DNA of 45,446 nt from Anaerolineae bacterium (GCA_007132185.1 SLPC01000157.1:1-45446); one strand, 5' to 3'; shown: positions 33,233 through 42,224, numbered from the stretch's first letter. Made by a program: numbers and translations. The notes: generated from the letters alone by a model not told the origin.

Positions 33233-33656
33233 GCATGGCGTGTTGTTTCGGGCTACTTGGCCTGTCTGCGCATCATGGTGATGTCAAGGTCAGAATCATG
33301 TGTAATCAAACCTTGCATGAAGCGCGGTGGAATTTCGCGAGGGCGAACCTTGTGTTCGCCTTCGCGAAAAAAGCAGTAAACAGCATAAAAATAGGAGCGA
33401 AGCATTGCGCATGTATGCGCCCGCATGAATGCGTACTTTGCCAAAGGCGAGTTCGAATCGGTATACAGCGCTTTTCCACAATCACGACTTTCGCCGTGGT
33501 CTGCGCATGGATCGATCTCTCAAGGAAACGCGGGCGACGGGCCCCTATTGTGCGCCAGTGTCAACCTCTGGCAGAGCCGGGCCTTGACGGGTGCGCTCGT
33601 CCTGCTCTATTCTGTGGCCATCGAGCCGAGACACACGCGAGCTGCAGGGAGGTCCC
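33233..33656. other. Gene-free region rich in dyads
   Basis: About 420 bases between divergently transcribed genes without a convincing coding sequence. It is locally A/T-richer than its surroundings. It holds a 16-bp hairpin at 33333-33369, an imperfect nested dyad (GCATT-GCGCAT ... ATGCGC ... AATGC) around 33403-33433, and a GAGTTCGAATC word near 33450 that looks like a tRNA T-arm but has no tRNA around it. Confidence 0.55.
33333..33369. repeat. GGGCGAAC/GTTCGCC palindromic element, copy 2
   Basis: A 16-bp stem (33333-33348 with 33354-33369) containing one G-U pair and a 5-base loop CTTGT. Its inner core GGCGAAC/GTTCGCC equals that of the element at 12503-12541. The right arm is followed by only two further bases of A before GC sequence, so it is not an obvious terminator. 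Confidence 0.6.
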
Positions 33657-34937
33657 ATGGCGACACAGAGCGATCAGCCGACGGTAGAACAGTACGACCT
33701 GCTTCTTCAAGGCGGGCATGTGATCGATCCGGCCAATGGCCGCGATGGCATCCTGGACGTCGCCATCGCCAAGGGGCGCATTGTCGCCGTTGACAGGAAT
33801 CTTGCGTCCGAGCGAGCCGATCAGGTGATCGATGTGACGGGGCTGTATGTTACACCCGGCCTGATCGATATGCATGTGCATGTCTTTCCGCAGCACTTCG
33901 ATATCAGCGTTGTGGCGGACGCTCAGAGCTTTTCGTCCGGTATCACCACCATGGTAGATGCTGGTTCGGCTGGCGCTGCAAACTTGACCACGCTGGTTGA
34001 GCAGGTGATCAACCGCTCCAAGACGCGGGTGCTGGCCTTTGTGAACGTGGTCGATCTGGGCATGGGCGGTGATTTCGAGCAGGATGTGGGGCGCATGATT
34101 CCCGAGGCGGCGGCCGAGGCGGTGGATGCCTACCCTGATGTGGCGGTGGGTGTCAAGCTGGCCCACTACTGGACGTGGCAGCCCTGGGATGCCACCCATG
34201 GGCCGTGGGACAATGTCGAGAGGGCCGTGGCCGCTGGCGAGCTATGCGCCAGGCCCGTGATGGTCGATTTCTGGCCCCGCCCGCCCGAGCGCAGCTATAA
34301 AGAGCTCCTCATGCACAAACTGCGTCCCGGCGACATCCACACCCACGTCTTTGCGCAGCAGTTCCCCATCGTGACAGAACTGGGACGCCCCAATGAGCTC
34401 TTGTTCCAGGCGCGCCAAAGAGGCATCATCTTTGACCTGGGCCACGGCGCTGGCAGCTTTTGGTTCAGGCAGGCAGCCCCCGCTATGGAGCATGGCTTTG
34501 TCCCCGACTCGATCAGCACCGACCTACACACGGGTAACGCCGCCAACGGCCTAGTGACGAACCTCCTGCATGTCATGTCCAAGCTGCGCAACCTGGGCCT
34601 CTCGGTACAGGAGCTGGTCGAGCGGGTGACAGTCGCGCCGGCGCGCGAGATCGGCCACCCCGAGCTGGGCACCCTGAGTGTGGGCGCCGAGGCCGATGTG
34701 GCGGTGCTCGAGGAGCAGGAGGGGCGCTTTGCCTATATTGATTGCGGGCGCGCTCGCATGACGGGTACCCGCCGACTGGCCTGCCGACTGACGCTGCGGG
34801 CGGGCGACGTGGTCTATGATCCGAAAGGGCTTACGATGCCGGAATGGACCGAGGCCCCCGAGGCCTACTGGGTATGCAGAGCGCCGGCGGGAGCTCCTTC
34901 CGATTGGGCGCCACCCGTACACCCCTCGCTGAGCTAG
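33657..34937 (+). CDS. Amidohydrolase/deacetylase family metallohydrolase (COG3964 type)
   Basis: 426 residues of the amidohydrolase superfamily. The metal ligands H73 and H75 are in DMHVHVFP; the lysine expected to be carbamylated is K167 in GVKLAHYW. HTHVFAQ and GHGAGSFW follow, and the last Asp ligand is in STDLHTGN. Members of this group hydrolyse N-acetyl amino acids or acetylated hydroxy acids such as acetyl-mandelate; others are annotated dihydroorotase-like. The small beta-sandwich is formed by both termini (LLLQGGHVIDP and the C-terminal end). The start is ATG at 33657 with CAGGGAGGT upstream. Substrate unknown. Confidence 0.88.
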   Translation: MATQSDQPTVEQYDLLLQGGHVIDPANGRDGILDVAIAKGRIVAVDRNLASERADQVIDVTGLYVTPGLIDMHVHVFPQHFDISVVADAQSFSSGITTMVDAGSAGAANLTTLVEQVINRSKTRVLAFVNVVDLGMGGDFEQDVGRMIPEAAAEAVDAYPDVAVGVKLAHYWTWQPWDATHGPWDNVERAVAAGELCARPVMVDFWPRPPERSYKELLMHKLRPGDIHTHVFAQQFPIVTELGRPNELLFQARQRGIIFDLGHGAGSFWFRQAAPAMEHGFVPDSISTDLHTGNAANGLVTNLLHVMSKLRNLGLSVQELVERVTVAPAREIGHPELGTLSVGAEADVAVLEEQEGRFAYIDCGRARMTGTRRLACRLTLRAGDVVYDPKGLTMPEWTEAPEAYWVCRAPAGAPSDWAPPVHPSLS

Positions 34938-34973
34938 CGAATGCTGCCCGCGCGGCTCGGTTGGTGCTAGTTC

Positions 34974-35011
34974 AGGGTCGCATTGGGTGTGGCCGATCCT
35001 AATGCGGCCCT
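34974..35011. terminator. Hairpin after the amidohydrolase gene
   Basis: An 11-bp stem with one G-U pair (34974-34984 with 35001-35011) and a 16-base loop lies between the amidohydrolase stop and the promoter of the next gene. There is only a short T run after it (GTTTG). Confidence 0.45.
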
Positions 35012-35019
35012 GCCGCTGT

Positions 35020-35048
35020 TTGACGCCCCCCGGTGCCTGTGATACGGT
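35020..35048 (+). promoter_or_regulatory. Probable promoter of the GNAT-rhodanese pair
   Basis: TTGACG (35020-35025), a 17-base spacer and TACGGT (35043-35048), with the -10 about 38 bases before the GTG start. The -35 is good and the -10 is weak. Confidence 0.4.
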
Positions 35049-35086
35049 CTGACTCACCGATAGGTGGCTTGAGGAAGGAGCGTCTG

Positions 35087-35683
35087 GTGGACATTCGTCT
35101 GGAACCCTATGACCCGGAGCGGCACGATACAGAGACGATCGCGACGCTGATCTTTGAGGCCGATCCGGAGACAATGGCCCTCGGTTTTGGTCCGCGAGAA
35201 AAGGCCGTCAAGATCATCTCACGGCTGATGGGGTTGGAGAACAACCAGTACGCCGCAGAGAATATCACCTGCGCTCTGCACGATGGCAAGGTGGTGGGCA
35301 TCATCGTGGGTTTCTCCGGCAGCAAGATGCGCTACTATGAAAAGGAGAGCGGCCAGGATTATTTCCGCAGTTTCGGCGTCTGGCACATGCTCAAGCTTCT
35401 GCCCCGGGCGTCTACCCTGCAAAAGATCGTTACGACCGACATGGCCGATGAAGAGTACTGTATCTTTAGTCTTTCGGTGCTCCCGGCCTATCGCAGCCAG
35501 GGAATTGGCTCACAACTGCTGCGCAGCGCCCTGCAAGAGCATGACCGGATTGCGCTCGACGTCAGCATAGATAACGAGGCCGCGCAACACTTTTATGAGA
35601 GACATGGCCTGGTAAGGAATGGCGAGAGTACCGTCATGTACAAGGGCAAGCGCATCGGCAACTATACCATGCGCACGGCCTAG
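35087..35683 (+). CDS. GNAT family N-acetyltransferase
   Basis: 198 residues. The acetyl-CoA-binding signature is LSVLPAYRSQGIGSQLLRSA (about 139-158), followed by LDVSIDNEAAQHFYERHGL. The N-terminal 60 residues (LIFEADPETMALGFG) resemble other stand-alone GNATs of unknown substrate. GTG 35087 is chosen since AGGAAGGAG lies six bases upstream; the ATG at 35033 precedes the promoter -10 and is rejected. It is followed after eight bases by the rhodanese lipoprotein gene, so the two form an operon. Confidence 0.85.
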   Translation: MDIRLEPYDPERHDTETIATLIFEADPETMALGFGPREKAVKIISRLMGLENNQYAAENITCALHDGKVVGIIVGFSGSKMRYYEKESGQDYFRSFGVWHMLKLLPRASTLQKIVTTDMADEEYCIFSLSVLPAYRSQGIGSQLLRSALQEHDRIALDVSIDNEAAQHFYERHGLVRNGESTVMYKGKRIGNYTMRTA

Positions 35684-35691
35684 AGTGTAAA

Positions 35692-36237
35692 ATGCTATCG
35701 AAACACAGTCTGCTCCTTGTGCTTGTGGCGTTCATGCTTCTGCTGGCGGGTTGCCAGCAGGCAGGAGGCGCTGCGCCGCCATCTGGTGTGCTGGCCTCTC
35801 CATTGCCGCCAGAGGGGCCTGCGCCGCCCGATGAGGCCGAGCCCGACCAGGCTCAATCCGCCGATTCGCCGACGGCAGAGCCCAAGCCCGCGATCGCCTC
35901 AACGCTGGCCAAGAATGAACACGGCTATGCCCGCATCACCGTGCCCCAGCTCGTTGCGTTGCGAGAGAGCGCAGATCTGTTCCTGCTACAGGTGCACTTT
36001 GTACACGAGTGGGAGATCCCCGACACCGATCTCTTTATCGCCCTGGATGACCTGCCCGCGCGCCTGGACGAGCTTCCTCCAAAGGACTCGCTCATCGTCA
36101 TCTACTGCCGCAGTGGAAACTGGACCCAGCCCGCTGCCCGCTTTCTGGCAGAGCAGGGCTATACCAACGTCGCCGACCTTGTAGGCGGCTATAGCGCCTG
36201 GTATGCTGCCGGCCATCCGCTGCTCGATCGCCGCTGA
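35692..36237 (+). CDS. Rhodanese-like domain lipoprotein
   Basis: 181 residues. The signal peptide ends in LLAGC (Cys21), so it is anchored outside the cytoplasmic membrane. A Pro/Glu-rich linker (about 22-70) is followed by a rhodanese domain (about 75-178) with the active-site loop CRSGNW at 139-144 and GYTNVADLVGGYSAW, which are hallmarks of the fold. It may carry sulfur or act as a persulfide or redox sensor outside the cell. The start at ATG 35692 has no strong ribosome-binding site, which suggests reinitiation from the GNAT gene eight bases upstream. Confidence 0.88.
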   Translation: MLSKHSLLLVLVAFMLLLAGCQQAGGAAPPSGVLASPLPPEGPAPPDEAEPDQAQSADSPTAEPKPAIASTLAKNEHGYARITVPQLVALRESADLFLLQVHFVHEWEIPDTDLFIALDDLPARLDELPPKDSLIVIYCRSGNWTQPAARFLAEQGYTNVADLVGGYSAWYAAGHPLLDRR

Positions 36238-36369
36238 GCCCCCGATTTCGGTTGCCCCAGCCTCGCCTTTCTGCTATCGTACTCCTCGTTGTCTTTGTAC
36301 TATCCAGGCGTCCAAACGAATGGGTGGACGCTGATATATGATCATCATCGATCCATCAGGAGAGGTATC

Positions 36370-38187
36370 ATGGCTACACAACTCCCTACCCGTGAAGAGA
36401 TCAAGGCCCAATACAAGTGGGATCTGGCTGCTATCTATGCCGACGATGCGGCCTGGGAGGCCGACATTGCCGCCGTGCGGGAGATGCTGCCCGCGATGCA
36501 GGCCTATGAGGGGCGCCTGTCCGAGGGGCCCGAGGTCGTTGCCGAGTTCCTCGTGCAGTTGGAGCGTATCATCTATCTGGTGCGCAAGATTCACGTCTAT
36601 GCCCATTCCTCCTATGCTGTGGACACCACAAATCAGGTTGCTGCCAGCAAGAACGCCCGGGCCATCGGCCTATATGCGCAGACGATCGGAGCCCTGGCCT
36701 TTGCCGAGCCCGAGTTGCTTCAGATCGGCCCCGATACTCTACAGCGCTGGGCCGAGGAGGAGCAGTCCCTGGCAATCTATCGCCACTACTTTGACACGCT
36801 GGCTCGCAAGGCGGAGCATGTCCGCTCGCCCGAGGTCGAGTCGCTGCTGGGCGAGCTGCAGGACCCCTTCCGCACCGCCTCTGGCATCCATGGCGTGCTG
36901 GCCAATGCCGATCTGGTGTTCGAGCCGGCCCGGCCCTCGGACCCGGACGCCCCCGAGCGGCCGGTGGCCCAGGGGACATTTAGCGCGCTCGAGACCGACC
37001 CTGACCGCGAGCTGCGGCGCACCGCGTTCAAGAGCTATGCCGATGCCCACCTGGCGGTCAAGAACACCATGGCCACCTGCATGATGACAGGCGTCAAGCA
37101 GGATGTCTTGGTGGCGCGAACGCGACGTTATGGCTCGGCACTGGAGGCCGCCGTCGAGTCGAATTTCGTGCCCACCCCGGTCTTTCACAACGTCATCGAT
37201 ACCTTCCGACGCAACCTGCCCATCTGGCATCGCTACTGGGATGCGCGCCGCCGGGCTCTGGGCTATGATGAGCTGTATCCCTACGATCTGCAGGCGCCCC
37301 TGCGGGCTGACAAGCCTAACGTTCCCTATGAGCAGGCCGTCGAGTGGATTCTGGAGGGTTTGGCGCCTCTGGGAGAGGCCTACGTGGCGGCGGCGCGACG
37401 CGGGATGCTGGAGGAGAACTGGGTGGATGTGTACCCCAACGTGGGCAAGACGGCGGGGGCCTTTTCGACCGGTGCGCCTGGCACGGCGCCCATGATCCTG
37501 ATGAGCTATAGCGATGATCTGTTCAGCCTGAGCACCCTGGCCCATGAACTGGGTCACTCGATGCACTCGCATCTTGCGTGGGAGACCCAGCCGATCATCT
37601 ATGCCGACTATACGATCTTTGTGGCCGAGGTGGCCTCGAACCTGAACCAGGCGCTGGTACGCCAGCACCTTCTGGCAACCAGGCCCGAGCCCGCCTTTCA
37701 GATCGGCTTGATCGAAGAGGCCATGGCCAACTATTTCCGGTACTTTTTCCTGATGCCCACGTTGGCCCGATTCGAGCTCGAGATCCACGAGCGCGTCGAG
37801 CGGGGTGAGCCCCTGACGGCCGATGGCCTGATGGCTTTGATGGCGGGGCTCTTTAGCGAGGGGTATGGCGACCAGGTTGTGATGGATCATGACCGGGTGG
37901 GCATCACCTGGGCCGAGTTCCACACCCACCTCTATTACAACTTTTACGTGTATCAGTACACCACAGGCATCTCGGCGGCGCATGCCCTGGCCGAGCGGAT
38001 CACCAAGGGCGGGCCTGCTGAGGTGGAGGCGTATCTGACGTTCCTCAAGACGGGGGGATCCAGCTATCCGCTGGACATGCTCAAGCTCGCGGGGGTGGAC
38101 ATGACCACGCCGGACCCGATCCAGGTCGCTTTCGACGACCTGGCCGGGCTGGTCGATCGACTGGATGAGCTACTGAACCAGGGCTAG
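36370..38187 (+). CDS. pepF: Oligoendopeptidase F (first paralogue)
   Basis: M3 family zinc metallopeptidase that cleaves short peptides in the cytoplasm; 605 residues, full length. The zinc site HELGH is at 392-396 in TLAHELGHSMHSHLAW; the third ligand Glu lies in IFVAEVASNLNQAL. The family C-terminal pattern YNFYVYQYTTG is present. ATG 36370 follows AGGAGAGG; the in-frame ATG at 36289 lies before it and is rejected. Its last 18 bases overlap the end of the convergent ABC exporter gene. A second, clearly divergent copy lies on the other side of that exporter. Confidence 0.95.
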   Translation: MATQLPTREEIKAQYKWDLAAIYADDAAWEADIAAVREMLPAMQAYEGRLSEGPEVVAEFLVQLERIIYLVRKIHVYAHSSYAVDTTNQVAASKNARAIGLYAQTIGALAFAEPELLQIGPDTLQRWAEEEQSLAIYRHYFDTLARKAEHVRSPEVESLLGELQDPFRTASGIHGVLANADLVFEPARPSDPDAPERPVAQGTFSALETDPDRELRRTAFKSYADAHLAVKNTMATCMMTGVKQDVLVARTRRYGSALEAAVESNFVPTPVFHNVIDTFRRNLPIWHRYWDARRRALGYDELYPYDLQAPLRADKPNVPYEQAVEWILEGLAPLGEAYVAAARRGMLEENWVDVYPNVGKTAGAFSTGAPGTAPMILMSYSDDLFSLSTLAHELGHSMHSHLAWETQPIIYADYTIFVAEVASNLNQALVRQHLLATRPEPAFQIGLIEEAMANYFRYFFLMPTLARFELEIHERVERGEPLTADGLMALMAGLFSEGYGDQVVMDHDRVGITWAEFHTHLYYNFYVYQYTTGISAAHALAERITKGGPAEVEAYLTFLKTGGSSYPLDMLKLAGVDMTTPDPIQVAFDDLAGLVDRLDELLNQG

Positions 38188-40113
38188 CTCCTGGCTCTCG
38201 CGACGATACTGGGTCTGATAGAGGCTCGCATACAGGCCCCCCTGGGCCAGCAGCGTCCCATGGTCACCGCTCTCGACGATGCGGCCCCGGTCGATCACGA
38301 GGATCAGATCGGCTGCCAGGATGGTGCTGAGGCGGTGAGCGATGACGATGCTGGTGCGCTGCGCCATCACCCTGGCCAGGGCGTCCTGGATCAGCGCCTC
38401 GGACTCGCTGTCCAGGCTGCTGGTCGCTTCGTCCAGCACCAGGATGCGCGGGTTCTTGAGGATCACCCGGGCCAGCGCCAGGCGCTGCTTTTCGCCGCCG
38501 CTCAGGCGATAGCCCCGCTCTCCCACGATGGTGTCATAGCCGTCTGGCAGAGCATGGATGAACTCGTGGATGTTGGCCACCTTGCAGGCCTCGACCAGCT
38601 CTTTTTGGGTCGCGTCCAGCCGCGCATAGAGCAGGTTGGTGGCGATGGTATCGTGGAACAGGTAGCTCTCTTGCGTCACCATCCCGATCTGTTCCGACAG
38701 CGACTCGAGGGTCAGGTCGCGCAGATCGTGGCCGTCGAGGCGGATGATGCCCTCGTCGGGGTCGTACAGTCGCGGGATCAGGTAGGTCAGTGTGGTCTTG
38801 CCGGCGCCGCTGGGCCCCACCAGGGCCACGAGCTGCCCGGGCTCGGCGCGAAAGCTGACCTGGTCCAGCGCCTTGCTGCGGGCCTGACTGCGCGTCTCGG
38901 CCTCGGGGCTGGCAGCGTACGTCTTGGTCCCCGAGAGCACCGCGGTCACATTGTCCATACTCCCATAGCGCTTGACATCGCTAAGGAGCGTCTCGTCGCC
39001 GCCCTCGTAGGCAAAGGTCACATTCTCGAATGTGAGCTCGCCTCGGATGGTGTCCAGGGCGGTTGCATCGTCCGTTTCGGGCACGTCCACCGGCAGGTCG
39101 ATCACCTCGAACACCCGCTCGAACGATACAATCGAGGTGGCAAACTCGACGGGGGCGTTGGACAGCCCCTGCAGCGAGCTGTACAGGTTGCCCAGGTAGG
39201 CGCCAAAGGCCACGATGGTGCCGATGGTAAAGGCGCCTTGGATGACCAGGTAGCCCCCCAGGCCGTACACCAGGGCGGTGCCCACGGCGCCGATCAGGCC
39301 GATGATGGCGGCAAAGACCGAGCCGACGACCATGCGCTGCACGCCCAGATTGCGGACCTGTGCTGCGCGCTGGCCGAAGCGATCAATCTCGAGCTGGCGG
39401 CGGCCAAAGAGCTTGACCAGCAGCGCGCCGCCGATATTGAGGGTCTCGTTCATCATGGCGTTCATCTCTGCCGAGGCGTCCATCTGCAGACGGGCCATGT
39501 CCCGCAGGCGCGTGCCCAGCAGCCGCGCCGCCACGATGAACAGCGGCAGGATGGCGACGCTGATCAGCGTGAGGCGCCATTCCAGCGAGAGCATGACGGT
39601 CAGCACGGCCGCCGCGCGCACGATCTGTGTCACAATGCCTACCGTCGTGCTGGTGATAGCGTTCTGGGCCCCCCGCACATCGTTGTTGAGGCGGCTCATC
39701 AGCTCGCCGACCTTGGTGTTGGTGAAAAAGCGCAGCGACATGCGTTGCAGGCTAGAGTACAGCGCCATCCGCAGGTCATAGATGACGCCCTCGCCGATGC
39801 GGGCGCTGACCCGCCGTTGGATCACGTTGATGGCGCCGTCGGCCGCCGGGATCACCAGCAGCGCCAGAGCCAACATTAGCAGCCGGTTTACCTCGCCGGC
39901 GGGGATCGTGCGGTCGATCAGGTCTCGCAAGATCAGGGGCGTCAGCAGCATCAGGCCCGTGTGGGCCAGGATCAGCAGCATCATCGCTCCGATCAGCAGA
40001 TGGTAGGGCGTGGCATATTCCAGGACCCGCTTCATTAACGGCCATGTAATCTTGGGTTTCTCGTCCGGGGCATTGATCACGCCCCGCATTCCGTATCCTC
40101 CACGTAGTGTCAT
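38170..40113 (-). CDS. ABC exporter half-transporter (MsbA/multidrug type) with insertion in the ATPase domain
   Basis: 647 residues. Six membrane helices occupy about 35-325; the ATPase domain begins at about 358. Walker A is GPSGAGKT at 433-440, the signature LSGGEKQR and Walker B ILVLDEATSSLDS are intact. Between the A-loop region FENVTFAYEGG (362-372) and the Walker A strand ALDQVSF there is an extra hydrophilic stretch of about 40 residues (about 373-413) absent from typical exporters. ATG 40113 has AGGAGAG upstream. The gene has a perfect consensus promoter with three dyads next to the start site, so it looks tightly repressed and strongly inducible, as drug exporters often are. Confidence 0.93.
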   Translation of the reverse strand: MTLRGGYGMRGVINAPDEKPKITWPLMKRVLEYATPYHLLIGAMMLLILAHTGLMLLTPLILRDLIDRTIPAGEVNRLLMLALALLVIPAADGAINVIQRRVSARIGEGVIYDLRMALYSSLQRMSLRFFTNTKVGELMSRLNNDVRGAQNAITSTTVGIVTQIVRAAAVLTVMLSLEWRLTLISVAILPLFIVAARLLGTRLRDMARLQMDASAEMNAMMNETLNIGGALLVKLFGRRQLEIDRFGQRAAQVRNLGVQRMVVGSVFAAIIGLIGAVGTALVYGLGGYLVIQGAFTIGTIVAFGAYLGNLYSSLQGLSNAPVEFATSIVSFERVFEVIDLPVDVPETDDATALDTIRGELTFENVTFAYEGGDETLLSDVKRYGSMDNVTAVLSGTKTYAASPEAETRSQARSKALDQVSFRAEPGQLVALVGPSGAGKTTLTYLIPRLYDPDEGIIRLDGHDLRDLTLESLSEQIGMVTQESYLFHDTIATNLLYARLDATQKELVEACKVANIHEFIHALPDGYDTIVGERGYRLSGGEKQRLALARVILKNPRILVLDEATSSLDSESEALIQDALARVMAQRTSIVIAHRLSTILAADLILVIDRGRIVESGDHGTLLAQGGLYASLYQTQYRRESQELALVQ

Positions 40114-40186
40114 AGACTCTCCTTTTTTCGTACCATGGTTTGTGCATGCATTACCGGCCTCTTTTCGCGCGCCAGGATGTATGCTA

Positions 40187-40252
40187 GCTAAATATTAGCC
40201 GACTAATAGTAAGCCTGCTAACTATTATAAGAAATGTCCCGCGCTCTGTCAA
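40187..40252 (-). promoter_or_regulatory. Perfect consensus promoter with three overlapping operator-like dyads
   Basis: On the minus strand TTGACA (40252-40247), a 17-base spacer and TATAAT (40229-40224) match the sigma-70 consensus at every position. Immediately downstream are three dyads: AATAGTAAG/CTAACTATT with one mismatch (40205-40226), TATTAG-CCGA-CTAATA (40193-40208) and GCTAA-ATA-TTAGC (40187-40199). All use a TTAG/CTAA half-site. They cover the expected start of transcription, an arrangement typical for a repressor. The gap up to 40412 otherwise holds only the weak promoter of the second pepF. Confidence 0.75.
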
Positions 40253-40412
40253 ATGCCCATGAATTATCTACCTTGTGCATAAAGTCTGAGACTGCCCTAT
40301 AGTCCGTGCGATTCGATCTATGATCGTGTGTCGAGTGCGCTTTCGCGATGGCTCGCACTAGTGTACAATCTGCTTTGATGGAATCACTACACGCTGGCAA
40401 GGAGCATTTTCG

Positions 40413-42224
40413 ATGACGCAGACACAAAAACGCCGTGACCAGGTCCCTGCCGAGGACCGCTGGGATGTGGCGGCGATCTTTACCGATGACGAGGCCTGGG
40501 AGTCGGCGCTGGAGGCGACCAGACAGTGGCCGGAAAAGGTCTCTGCCTATCAGGCGCGGCTGAGCGAATCGGAGGATGTGCTGGCCGAGGCCCTGCAGAC
40601 CTGGCTGCAAGCCACTCGCGAGATGGAAAAGGTGTGGGTGTATGCCCACCTGCGGGCCGACGAGGACCTGGGCAACAGCCACTATCAGGAGCTGATGGAG
40701 CGCGCTCGCTCCTCCTTTGTGGCGCTCATGACGGCGAGCTCGTACATCTCGCCCGAGATCCTGGCCATGGAGGAGGACGCCATTCGCGCATGGATGGAGC
40801 GCGAGCCCCTGGCCACCTATCGCTTTTGGCTGGAGGATCTGTTGCGGGCCAAGCCCCACACCCTCTCGCCCCAGGAAGAACGTCTCCTGTCCATGGTCAG
40901 CGAGCCCCTGTCCGCCTTTGAGCGGGTGTTCAGCGTGCTCAAGAATGTGGATCTGGCGGGGCGGCTGCCCTCGGTCGAGGATGACGAGGGGGAGCAGCAG
41001 CAACTCTCTCACTCGCTGTTCATCAAGCTGCTGGAGAACCCCAATCGGGAGGTACGCAAGGCAGCCTTTGACGGCTACTATCGCGAGTACCAGGGGAACC
41101 GCAACACCATTGCGACCGCAATGGATGGCGGGGTCAAGTCTCACGTATTCCATGCAAGGGCCCGTAACCACGGCTCGGCCCTGGAGGCCTCTCTGTTCAA
41201 CGACAATGTCGAGGTGGCCGTATACGATGCCTTGATCGAGGCGGTGCACGATGCACTGCCCGCCTTCTACCGTTACATGGACCTGCGCCGGGAGCTATTG
41301 GGGGTCGAGCGGCTGCACATGTACGATGTATATGTGCCCGCGGTGCCCGAGGTCAACCTCGAGTATAGCTATGAAGAGGCCGTGGAGCTCGTCTCTCTCG
41401 CCGTGGCGCCTCTGGGTGAAGAGTATGTGGCCGTGGCGCGAGAGGGCATGCAGGGCGGTTGGGTGGATCGCTATGAGAATGTGGGCAAACGTTCCGGGGC
41501 CTACTCGTCAGGCTCCTACGACACGCTGCCCTATATCCTGATGAACTTTACCGGCACCCTAGACTCGGTGTTCACGCTGGCCCACGAGCTTGGCCACTCG
41601 ATGCACAGTTGGCACTCGAACCGGGCCCAACCTTACCACCTGGCCGACTATCGCATCCTTGTCGCCGAGGTTGCATCGACCACGAACGAGGCACTGCTCA
41701 ACGACCATCTGCTGTCGACCTTGGAAGATCGCAACACCCGGGCCTATCTGATCGATCGTTACCTGGATGGCTTTCGTGGCACCCTGTTCCGTCAGACCAT
41801 GTTCGCCGAGTTCGAAAAGCTGATCCACGGCATGGTGGAGCAGGGCCAGCCCCTGACTGCCGATAGCCTGGATGCCCGATACTATGACCTGGTCAAGCTC
41901 TACTATGGCGATAGCGTTGCCTTTGACGAGCAGGATGAGTCCATTGCCTGGGAGTGGGCCCGCATCGACCACTTTTTCTACAATTTCTATGTCTACAAAT
42001 ACGCCACGGGCATGGCCTCGGCGGTCGCCATCGCCCGCACGATCCTGGAAGGGCAAGAGGGGGCACTGGAGCGCTACCTGACCTTCTTGCGGGCCGGGGG
42101 CAGCGACTATCCCCTGAACATCCTCATGCGGGCAGGCGTCGATCTCACCACGCCCGATCCCGTGTCCATGGCCCTGGCCGAGTTCGAGCGTCTGGTGGGC
42201 GAGCTAGAGACGTTGGTGGGCTGA
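40413..42224 (+). CDS. pepF: Oligoendopeptidase F (second paralogue)
   Basis: M3 family zinc metallopeptidase; 603 residues. HELGH is at 391-395 in TLAHELGHSMHSWHS and the Glu ligand follows in ILVAEVASTTNEAL. It shares the whole architecture with the paralogue at 36370 (for example the N-terminal W-D-[VL]-A-A-I pattern) but differs at many positions, so the duplication is old. ATG 40413 follows AAGGAG. A TACAAT -10 (40364-40369) is the likely promoter. Both copies probably trim imported or signal peptides; different specificity is likely. Confidence 0.95.
   Translation: MTQTQKRRDQVPAEDRWDVAAIFTDDEAWESALEATRQWPEKVSAYQARLSESEDVLAEALQTWLQATREMEKVWVYAHLRADEDLGNSHYQELMERARSSFVALMTASSYISPEILAMEEDAIRAWMEREPLATYRFWLEDLLRAKPHTLSPQEERLLSMVSEPLSAFERVFSVLKNVDLAGRLPSVEDDEGEQQQLSHSLFIKLLENPNREVRKAAFDGYYREYQGNRNTIATAMDGGVKSHVFHARARNHGSALEASLFNDNVEVAVYDALIEAVHDALPAFYRYMDLRRELLGVERLHMYDVYVPAVPEVNLEYSYEEAVELVSLAVAPLGEEYVAVAREGMQGGWVDRYENVGKRSGAYSSGSYDTLPYILMNFTGTLDSVFTLAHELGHSMHSWHSNRAQPYHLADYRILVAEVASTTNEALLNDHLLSTLEDRNTRAYLIDRYLDGFRGTLFRQTMFAEFEKLIHGMVEQGQPLTADSLDARYYDLVKLYYGDSVAFDEQDESIAWEWARIDHFFYNFYVYKYATGMASAVAIARTILEGQEGALERYLTFLRAGGSDYPLNILMRAGVDLTTPDPVSMALAEFERLVGELETLVG

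Noticed and set aside
33440-33465. tRNA T-arm-like word GAGTTCGAATC
   Set aside because: Flanking bases do not pair as a 5-bp T stem on either strand, and no acceptor or anticodon arm can be built around it.
38260-39879. 539-codon + strand frame opposite the ABC exporter
   Set aside because: Shadow frame rich in His/Gln/Asp/Gly, no domain seen, while the opposite strand has all ABC motifs.
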